Assembly: GCA_036936605.1 (NCBI GenBank)
Contig: JAUPFV010000002.1
Span: 165,966,813 to 166,030,812, forward strand
Reading direction: 5' to 3'
Source of the DNA: Limnanthes douglasii subsp. nivea
Taxonomy: Eukaryota; Streptophyta; Magnoliopsida; Brassicales; Limnanthaceae
Length of the DNA: 64,000 bases
Part shown: piece by piece, positions 55,961 to 64,000 of the stretch
How the letters are laid out: each line of letters starts with the position of its first letter
Position numbering within the stretch: position 1 is the first letter of the stretch
The notes under the pieces: model-generated
Databases searched by the model: none
Told to the model about the DNA's origin: nothing
What the model saw: only the letters and a program-made list of their open reading frames with translations
Made by a program: the position numbers and the translations under genes

Positions 55961-56737
55961 GAATCATTTTCATGACATACCTAAAATCTTAGCTTCAAGA
56001 GTAGTGATTAAGGCATACCTTCGGGACAATGCATCAGCAACAATATTTTCTTTACCTTGTTTGTATTTGATAACATATGGAAATGTCTCAATAAATTCTA
56101 TCCACCTTGCATGTATTTTGTTAAGTTTTTGCTGACCTTTTAGGTGTTTGAGAGATTCATGGTCAGTGTGTATGACACACTCCTTTGGCCACAAGTAATG
56201 CTGCCATGTTTGCAAAGCTCGAACTAAGGCATACAACTCCTTGTCATAAGTAGGATAGTTTTGAGTAGCTCCTCCAAGCTTTTCACTGAAATAAGCTACA
56301 GACTTTTTATTATGCATCAAAACAGCTCCAATCCCAATTCCAGAAGTATCACATTCAATCTCAAAAGTTTTAAGAAAATCAGGTAATGTCAAGACAGGAG
56401 CATGAGTAAGCTTCTCTTTTAAGGATTGAAATGCTTCTTCTTGAGCTTGTTCCCACTTGAAACCAACGTCCTTCTGTATTATTTCAGTGAGTGGTGCATC
56501 TAAGGTGCTGAAATCTTTGACAAAACGCCTATAAAATCCTGCAAGGCCGTGGAAGCTTCTCACTTCTCCAACTGTTTTTGGACTTGGCCATTCGCGGATT
56601 GCCTTAACCTTTTCCTCATCCACCGTAATACCATCTGCACTTATAACAAAACCTAAAAAGACAAGATTATCGGTACAAAAAGTGCATTTCTTAAGATTGG
56701 CATAGAGATTTTCCTTCTTAAGTACACTTAAAATCAA
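55961..56737 (-). pseudogene. Element A RT C-terminus and RNase H
   Basis: 255-codon open frame. It covers [39 protein letters not shown], then RNase [20 protein letters not shown] (catalytic D), [20 protein letters not shown] (E), [14 protein letters not shown] (D) and [11 protein letters not shown]. The motifs are intact in this piece. The frame breaks upstream at the YFDD region. Confidence 0.86.
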
Positions 56738-57561
56738 TTTCAGATGGTGAACATGCTCTTATAAGCACTTGCTTAAATTAAGATGTCATCGAAATATACT
56801 ACAACAAAAACTCCTATATAAGCCCTTTAAACATGATTCATTAACCGCATGAATGTACTAGGTGCATTAGTCAGCCCAAATGGCATTACTAACCATTCAT
56901 ATAGTCCATGCTTAGTTTTAAATGCAGTTTTCCACTCATCCCCTTCTTTCATCCTAATTTGGTAATAACCACTTTTAAGATCAATCTTAGAAAAAATGCT
57001 AGAACCATGCAATTCATCTAACATATTATATAATCCAGGTATAGGATGGCGATACTTTACTGTTATGTTGTTGATGGCTCTGCAATCAACACACATTCTC
57101 CAGCTTCCATCTTTCTTGGGCACAAGTAGAACTGGTACCGCACAAGGACTCATGCTTTCACGGATATGTCCTTTTTCCATCAGTTCATTGATTTGCCTTT
57201 GCAATTCTTTTGTCTCCACTGGATTAGTTCTATAAGCAGGTCTGTTAGGAAGGGAGGCTCCAGGTACAAAATCTATTTGGTGTTCGATGCCTCCTCTACT
57301 TGGTGGAAGCCCTTTTGGATTGTCTTTAGGGAATACATCTTCAAATTCCTGCAAGAGAGAAGTCATCTCACTCGGCAACACCGGTATCAAGTTAGTTAAA
57401 CTCATAAGAGTTTCCTTAAACACAAAAAGTAACATAGGTTGCTTAGAAAATAATGCTTTCTTAACCTCGCCAGATTTTGCATAGAAATTCGAATGTTTAG
57501 TTACCCGACTTTCCTTGTTCTGCATATGCTTTTGATCCTGGTAAACTTCTCGTGGAGTCAT
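56738..57561 (-). pseudogene. Element A reverse transcriptase, N-terminal and palm
   Basis: Open from 57561 to 56827: linker, then [60 protein letters not shown] and [18 protein letters not shown] stop and shift at about 56830; the catalytic YFDDILI is readable in another frame near 56790. Typical Ty3/gypsy RT ([17 protein letters not shown]). Confidence 0.85.
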
Positions 57562-58165
57562 GGGAACTAGAGTGGTTTTCCTTCCTTGAAACTCAAATGT
57601 ATGGCGATTAGTGAATCCATCATGGATAACCTTTCGATCAGATTGTCATGGCCTTCCTAACGGTATGTGACTAGCCTCCATTGGTAGAACATCACATAAA
57701 ACTTCATCTTCGTACTTACCAATGGCTAAGGGAACTTCTACTTGGTGGCTAACTTTCATTTCTCCATTGTCGTTAAGCTATTGAAGCTTGTAAGGTGCTG
57801 GATGCATTTTCGTTTTTAAACCAAGCTTCTTTACCATAGATTCACTTGCCACATTGGTACAACTGCCTCCATCGATAATAAGGCTACAAACTTTCCCTTG
57901 AACAAGACACCTAGTGTGAAACAGATTCTCCCTTTGCTCTTGTTCTTCTTCTTTTGTTTGAACGCTTAAAGACCTTCTTCTGGCTACCAATAAATCTCCT
58001 TTAGCAGGTCGCTCTAAGTGTTCTTCAGAAGAATCGGAGACAATTTCTTCTTCCTCTGAAATTATTTCTCCATTATCTAGAATTGTCATAATCTTCTTAT
58101 TAGAACACTCATTAGCATAATGTCCCATCCCTTTACACTTGAAACACTTAACATCACGAGTTCTG
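57562..58165 (-). pseudogene. Element A gag zinc knuckle and protease
   Basis: The right end encodes CFKCKGMGHYANEC, a CCHC knuckle, then an acidic linker (EIISEEEEIVSDSSEEH) and protease LVQGKVCSLIIDGGSCTNVA with D-G-G in place of D-S-G. Beyond a stop at 57778 come GEMKVSHQVEVPLAIGKYED and EASHIPLGRP-like residues in the next frame. The capsid part of gag is missing. Confidence 0.8.
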
Positions 58166-60121
58166 ACCCAAGGTGCTGTGGGTCAAAATCTGACACCGGA
58201 GCTCCAAACTGTCAATTCACCGAACTGTCTACATCACAATATCAAATTACTTTCTCCACTGAATCATTTCTGCCCACATATGCTTTACTTTTTCAATATT
58301 GAACTTCCTTATTTTCAAGAATCTCGAATAGTTAAAGACATGAAATTGTTAAATTTGGTCAGTAGATTAAAAGGTGCTTGACATATTTTGTATCATAACC
58401 TTTCTTACAACAACTCAGTTCAAATGCACTACAATACCAATGCATACAATTCTATGTTTTCAAACTAAAGTTAAGTTACATACGAAAAGTTAATTTTCAT
58501 TTTCCTATGTTTGAAAATACTAAACAAAATAACTTTCAAAACAAATCATTGAAAATAATTAAAAAAAACAATTCATTAGCTAAACACCCTTATAAGGCTC
58601 ATAAAAACATTAGAGAAAATACATTGAGCTGGGACTAAGAAAGTTATGATATGAAATAATTGCTAATGTTAGAAATCCATACCTGAAACCTAGTGCTTCC
58701 AAGAACTTTATTTTTGTCTGAAGTGGTAAAACTGGAGAAGTTGGGAAGAGAAAAAAGCGCACAAGTGAAGATGTACAAAGATAATGAGTTAAAAATAAAA
58801 ATTAATTTTGTCTCATTTTAACTCCTAGAATAGATCTCTTGAATATTTTTTCACCATGTGAGTATAAATGTGTCTAAATTTATTTCTTATAAGTCTAACT
58901 TTATTTCTCAAATTCAGACTATTTGTTGAATTTCTTTTGTGGAAATGGATTTCTTTCACTCTTTATAAGACGTGTCTAGTACATATATATTGATTTTGTT
59001 ATATGTAGTATTTATTTTTATCTTTCAGATTTTGAGATTAAATTAAAATCTAAGTTTTGAAAAATAATTAGATTTTTATACATGTGAAAGAAAATATATA
59101 AAATAATATATGTTTCTTCCTCTACTCATTAACTTTTTAAATGTTTCTTCCAATCTTGATTAGTCATTCAATATATTAAATAAACCCTAAATTAGAAACT
59201 AACAACAACAAAATGGATTAAAAAAAATTAAACCTAGATCGAATATAATAAAAAACAAATATAAATGAAATGAAATCAAGCAAAAGAGAGAGAATTTATT
59301 ATATTATCTTAATCCATAACCAAACCAAAATGAATGATAATTTTGGGTATGTTTTTTTTTTAAATTTGAGAAAAAGAGAAGAATGGAAAAAATTTCATAT
59401 TTGATTTTGAATACACAACAAAAATATAAAATAAAAAAAGCTCTTACACGTATTAGTAATGTTTCAAAAGTAAGGTTAAGTAGATGTCAAATTGAAGATA
59501 TCCAAATTTTTCTCGATAAATATATAGGACATAATATTTATAACAGAATGAAAAACTTAAAATACCTATAATCACATTATTTATAATATTGATAAATATG
59601 TAAATGGAAAATAATTATATTACAAATTAAATTTTAAATTCGTAGCTAATTTTATTAATTTTAAAATTGAATTAAAATTTAGTTGATAATATCATTTTAA
59701 AATTATTTGATTATTGATTATATTAATTAAAATATAAACATAAATAAATATTTTTGAGAATATTAACGCAAGGATATGGTTTGACAATAATTGAAGTACA
59801 CTTGTTGATAAAAGCGATGGAAGTATATTATGAGTTTATTTGAGGTTTAACCAAAACATTAAATTAAAAATTAAATATTGAAAACTTGAGACTAATTTTG
59901 AACTAAAAATATATTAAATATTAAATATTGAAAATTGATATAAATTTTTCATTAATCGTGGGGTAAGGTAGTATAATTTTATAGTAAAACATTCGATCTA
60001 TCATTTTAGATATTTGACGTGTTTGATAGTCATTTATATTTCTGTTGAATCGTATTTTTTAAATGCAAATATAAACAAAAAGAAACAAGAACATAACTAA
60101 AAAAATACATACTGAGGAATT
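58166..60121. other. Unassigned AT-rich spacer
   Basis: No recognised coding sequence. A short open frame at 59383-59571 (MEKISYLILNTQQKYKIKKA...RCQIEDIQIFLDKYIGHN) has no identified family and may be chance. The part 58166-58750 is less AT-rich and matches nothing else in the window. Confidence 0.3.
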
Positions 60122-60484
60122 CAGTGGCGGATCCAGGAATCAAACTAAGGGGGTTATAAAAAATTAAAAGTCATTCTATACGGAATCAAACTAAGGGGAG
60201 CTAAAAGAATTCAAATTCATTCTATACTATTCTTTTGTCGTATAATGGTTTCATTATCAATTTTAAATTATCATTTAAAAAACAAGTTTCTCTCATTGTA
60301 TACAACTACTTCAAGTTATTTCCAATATATCTTAATATATTATTTATTACATATAAAAATAGTATTTAACCATAAATCTTAATATTTCTTAATATATTAT
60401 TTTAAAAGATATTCAAAAAATAATATATAACAAAATCAAATTTATTATGTAAAAGATATTTTTGAAATCAGATGAAATAAAATC
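60122..60484. mobile_element. hAT element end and AT-rich remnant
   Basis: Starts CAGTGGCGGATCCAGGAATC, a typical plant hAT terminus. Then AAACTAAGGGGG, an ATTGTATACAACT motif shared with the block hAT relics, and AT-rich sequence with AAAAGATATTTTTGAAAT. The transposase coding part is deleted. The L1 insertion starts at its right end. Confidence 0.65.
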
Positions 60485-60583
60485 CATCAATAATCTGAAA
60501 TACTCTCTCCTCCAAGTATTATCCAACGGTAACTTTGAGCAAGCTTATCCTTCCATGAATCCTTCATGATTGTTTGAGGATTC

Positions 60584-61261
60584 GTGATGATCCAGGTCAC
60601 CTTTGTCCAGACCTTCAACTATTTTGGCATGCTGGAGTGGAGACTCTGGATCATCATTGGTGATATGTTCGATAGTGGCCAGAGGATCTCCCTTTGCACT
60701 ACCTTCTTTTCCTCATCAACTCAGGATTTTGGCATGAAGAAAACTTTGGTGGTGACTCATGGAAGTGATGTTAGCCACTGCATCGAAGTAGAGTGCACCT
60801 GTACTGTATTCACTACTTTGAAATTCAAGTCCCCTTCTCTTCTTTTTGATCCATTGGAATGCAGCCTCTCTCACTCACAGTCTCCAATCCAGTCCATCTT
60901 CTTCAATCCAAAGGACCTTCCCAGCTCCCAACCTATCTTCACCCGTTTGTCTAGCCTGTTCTTAGCTTTTACATGTCCAACAGTTAATTTAATTCACTGT
61001 GGTAAATTCTGCTCTTTCTGGTTATCAGCCAAGGGTATGGTTCAAATCAAACTCTCGGTTAGATCTTTTGGTTTCTGGCCCAACGGTCACCTAGTTACCT
61101 GTTACTTGCATAAAAAACAAGTCTATCCCATCCCATCTCCCCTCTCTCTTCTATTTCGGGCATCCTGCTGGCTGCCTTTCCAGGTCTTTGAATCCTTAAT
61201 TTGCTTTTGCTATTTCAAGCTTAAGCACTCTTCTTACCCCCCCCCCCCCTGTACTTTCTGA
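60584..61261 (+). other. Open frame in the L1 5' region
   Basis: A 225-codon open stretch (MMIQVTFVQTFNYFGMLEWR..., MKKTLVVTHGSDVSHCIEVE) matches a 241-codon one in copy 1 (25276-26001). No domain recognised. The differences between copies I could see are amino-acid-changing (A/T, R/C, F/L), which does not suggest constraint. It could be noncoding 5' UTR. Confidence 0.3.
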
Positions 61262-61532
61262 CCTTCGTACAATACTGTCCCCCTACTACCTCCCTAGCAG
61301 TAACCAACTAACCTTTCCCCTGTCTATCCTTTGCCCTAAGCCTGGTCATGTTTCATTGGCCTGTCCTATCAAGCCAACTACAATACTCAGACCTATCCCT
61401 CATCCCAAGTAAAATCCCAAACCCTATTTATCAAACCTTATACCATCCTATCCAGTTCTTCTCATATACTTCACATATCTTAAACCTTACCCTATATTCT
61501 CCAGACAGATTGCTTACCTCTATCCTCAACCA

Positions 61533-63715
61533 ATGGAGTCCCCTACCTTGCTTAGACCGGCTAAACCCTCTGGAAAGGTGGGTGCATTCTCCCCAATTCG
61601 TCCGGTTGGCTTCTCCTCATCTCTAGCCTCCTTTTCATCTTCAACCTCTCCTCCACATACTGGTGACGTCCCTCTCTCTATACAGCCTACTATCCTTGAT
61701 GACCTGATCCTCCCTGTAGCCAACTTGGATGCCCCGAGAAGCCCTCACAGCATTTCCAACCAGCATGAAATGTACGTTAAAAACGCCTTGGCGCTGGCCA
61801 GACACCACATGGAGTCTGGCCAAGGGCACATTCTGTTCCAAAATGTGTCGTCGTCGGACCTGAAGTCTTTCCTTCCCTCGCCGACAAGCTCAGAGTGCGA
61901 GATACCCCCACTGGTTTTCTCCTTTGCATAGGATCTCTCTCCATCGCTCCCCTTGGAAGATCAATCAGTCGAATCGGGACTGCTACCAGTATCCCATAGT
62001 ATTTACAGGAATCTGGTAACTACCCTCGAAGGCCAGCCACCATCTCTCCAGATTCCTACTAGTCCTCATCAGAAAAGCAAGGCATCCCAAGGACCCAGAA
62101 TCAATATTCCTGCCCTGGACGTCTCCAAGGTCTGTTTTGCCTATGCCTCACCGTCTTCGAGTCGTTCAGTGCCTTTAACTGATGTATCTTCTCAGGGAGC
62201 CGCTACTGGGGAAGCGAGGTGGCTAATCGATTCTCCTCCAGCTAGCCTAAACAACCGATTCCACCCCTTCCTGGTCTTTCCCCCTCTTCGCGACTCAGAA
62301 AACCCTAGTTCTAAGCAGATCGATTCAATCTTCTGCTAAATCGGGTCAATCGATTCCCCTCCTGGGCCAAGGAAATCGGGAGCAAATATTGGGCCAATTG
62401 TTTGTTAGTAACCCTGGTCCACTGATGGCAATGGGTCAGCAGCAAAATATTATTAAGTTGGGCCAGTCGTCCAATGTTATGGGCCAGTAGTCTAATGTTA
62501 TGGGCCAGCGGGATGAATTGAATTTTATGGACCAAAGGTCAGGATTTTTGGGCCGGGCTTCGAAGTTTATCGGGAAGACTGAAATCATTTCTCATGTTGG
62601 GCCTTTGGAAAATAAGGGAAAAGGATTGCTTGGAGCCGGTTCTACCTATAAACCTTATTCCATTATTCGGAACTTTGGTGCTGGAAAGGGCCCAAAAAGA
62701 AGGAAAATCCTTAACATATTGGCCCAAATTCACAAAACTCCTTCAAAAAGCTCAAACCCTCCATCCATGAATTCTAACTCCCTAAGTTTGAAATCTAAAC
62801 CAAATACTCTCTCTACCCCATCCTATGCTAGCACTGTAGCGGGTCACGTAGACAATCGTTCTCCATTGGTTATTGGGCTTAACCATATGGACCATGATGG
62901 AGTGGATTTTCATATTGAATGAGTCGGCTATGGGTTCACCAGATTTGTGGAAGGCTTGTTTATCGGGGTATTTCCTCACTCAACCCCAAAATTTCACTCT
63001 CCTCAAAGCCAATGTAGAGTCTCTTTGGAGGAAATTTGGTCTTAAGGATTTTAAGCCTCTCTCCGAAGGGTATTATCTTTTTAAATTTGAGTCGGAAGAA
63101 ATGGCTTAAAAGGTGTTGGATCATGCCTCGTGGCACTTTGGTGGGAATTTGATCATTTTAAAAAATTGGGCCCCTCTTACCACTCTTATTAAAGATCTCC
63201 TCAAGGATATCCCTATCTGGGTCAAAGTTTTTAACTTACCTTTAGAACTATGGACGACAGAGGGATTTAGTAAAATCGGATCGGTTTTGGGAACTCCTTT
63301 ATATGTGGACTATCAAACGAAAAGAATGGAAAAACTCTATTTTGCCCGTATCTGCATTATGATCTCTGCGGGAGCCGAAATCCGCTCATCTCTTTCTTTC
63401 AAGATAAGTGGCAAGCTCATCACAGTGAATTTTGAATATCAAGGGCTTCCCCCTTAGTGTGCGAATTGTGTTGGTTTTTGTCATTCATTGCGCCTTTGCA
63501 AAAAAGTAGTGCCCATACTATCATCCACTTCAGATGATTCTGATCCTTCTGAGATTGAGCCGAACCGTTCTAGCGGGAAGCAGTTGGATACACTTGAGGA
63601 AGCAAATGAGCTGGAAAGTGGGGAGGAGGTCGATTCGCCTCCTAAAAGACATCGCCTAGTAGAGACTAAGGCCAAGGGTATTGTGGAGTTGTCCTCCGAC
63701 AAGACCATCGTCTAG
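61533..63715 (+). pseudogene. L1 ORF1 (DUF4283 and CCHC knuckle), copy 2
   Basis: Starts MESPTLLRPAKPSGKVGAFS. Stops at about 61931 and 62338, and a shift near 62920 break it. The folded part includes WKACLSGYFLTQ, LFKFESEEMA, HFGGNLIILKNW, IPIWVKVFNLPLELW and YFARICIMISAGAEI (DUF4283). A TAG at 63455-63457, where copy 1 has CAG, precedes the zinc knuckle CANCVGFCHSLRLC (C-x2-C-x4-H-x4-C). The tail is acidic and ends at 63715, 22 bp before ORF2. Confidence 0.82.
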
Positions 63716-63737
63716 AGCACTGTAAGAATCCTGATTT

Positions 63738-64000
63738 ATGAATATTGCTTCTTGGAATGTTAGGGGATTAAACGATCCTGTTAGACAAAAAGATGTTGCC
63801 GAGTTTATAATTAGTAACAGTATATCCTTATTAATTTTACTCGAAACTAAAGTACAATTGCATAAAGTTGATGCTATAATTAGAAATATGGTCCTTTTTT
63901 GGCATGTCCTAACTAACCATGCAACTCACCACCTAGGTAGAATTTGGATTATTTGGAACCCTAGTGTCATTACCATATCTAGAGAATCCCAATCCTTGTA
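63738..64000 (+). pseudogene. L1 ORF2 start: apurinic-like endonuclease (runs off the window)
   Basis: ORF2 makes the nick and copies the RNA. MNIASWNVRGLNDPVRQKDV is the classic N-terminus of plant L1 ORF2 endonuclease; ISLLILLETKVQ carries the metal-binding E, and HHLGRIWIIWNP follows. Open for all 87 codons visible. The RT and zf-RVT parts are outside the window, so intactness cannot be judged; ORF1 in the same copy is broken. Confidence 0.85.

Larger units (their letters stand above)
53910..58165 (-). mobile_element. Ty3/gypsy element A (chromovirus-like), 5' truncated
   Basis: Minus-strand element: gag zinc knuckle, protease, RT, RNase H, integrase, noncoding 3' region, polypurine tract, 3' LTR. 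Truncated inside gag at about 58165. The tail GPTTRSRA and integrase C-terminus recall the CRM group of chromoviruses, but no chromodomain was recognised and the clade is uncertain. Broken by several frameshifts. Confidence 0.85.
60485..64000 (+). mobile_element. L1-type LINE, copy 2 (runs off the window)
   Basis: Left end CATCAATAATCTGAAATACT, directly after the 11-bp GAAATAAAATC that also lies behind the copy at 25285. 5' region about 1.05 kb, ORF1 61533-63715, ORF2 from 63738. A C tract of 13 at 61237-61249 is C6 in copy 1. ORF1 is broken, so this copy is inactive although more complete. Confidence 0.86.

Noticed and set aside
53910..58165. Firm assignment of element A to centromeric CRM
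   Set aside because: The GPTTRSRA tail suggests it but a chromodomain/CR motif and tree are needed; left as chromovirus-like.
59383..59571. Small unknown gene with basic/acidic helix
   Set aside because: 62 codons in AT-rich DNA, no family recognised, no neighbouring support; listed only within the spacer entry.
1..64000. Naming the host species
   Set aside because: Element types and one CSLD gene fit many eudicots; nothing here is diagnostic.

Overview
This 64 kb window looks like repeat-rich, AT-rich nuclear DNA of a flowering plant, most likely a eudicot; the species cannot be told from the sequence. Evidence: an intron-bearing plant cellulose synthase-like D (CSLD) gene, Ty3/gypsy elements of the Tat type (YIDD reverse transcriptase, a second RNase H, antisense extra ORFs), an LTR element primed by initiator-Met tRNA, L1-type LINEs with DUF4283/CCHC ORF1, hAT relics and tRNA-derived SINEs. 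The only gene that looks functional is the CSLD gene on the minus strand at the left edge (start codon at 2108, gene running off the window at position 1). Everything else is mobile-element sequence or unassigned spacer.

Layout. 1-2108: 5' part of CSLD, four exons. 2109-6850: upstream spacer, a SINE, a 31-bp minisatellite, and a decayed plus-strand coiled-coil ORF of the Tat extra-ORF type carrying a solo LTR with a perfect 5-bp target duplication. 6854-13015: Tat element X (LTR, PBS, gag, protease, no polymerase, antisense extra ORF, LTR). 10307-18680 and 18681-25290: two direct tandem copies of a composite block (extra ORF, LTR, minisatellite, hAT relic, AT-rich DNA, foldback element); copy 1 also holds a LINE that copy 2 lacks. 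25285-28662: internally deleted L1. 29085-35345: a third, inverted copy of the block, making a palindrome of about 6.2-kb arms. 35346-42308: Tat element B (protease to integrase, minisatellite, antisense extra ORF, 3' LTR). 42309-45297: LINE RT fragment, a non-autonomous LTR element with initiator-Met PBS, and a second SINE. 45298-49995: the 3' end of Ty3 element A fused to the extra ORF and LTR of a second B copy. 49996-53909: Tat element G (RNase H, integrase, minisatellite, extra ORF) with a nested 5' LTR plus PBS. 53910-58165: Ty3 element A, minus strand, from LTR back to the gag zinc knuckle. 58166-60121: unassigned spacer. 60122-64000: hAT end and a fuller L1 copy running off the right edge.

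The elements do not work together as a pathway. The window records nested insertion, unequal recombination and deletion: tandem duplication at a short homology, inverted duplication, filled versus empty insertion sites, and chimeric joints. No CRISPR array, rRNA, tRNA gene or operon was seen.
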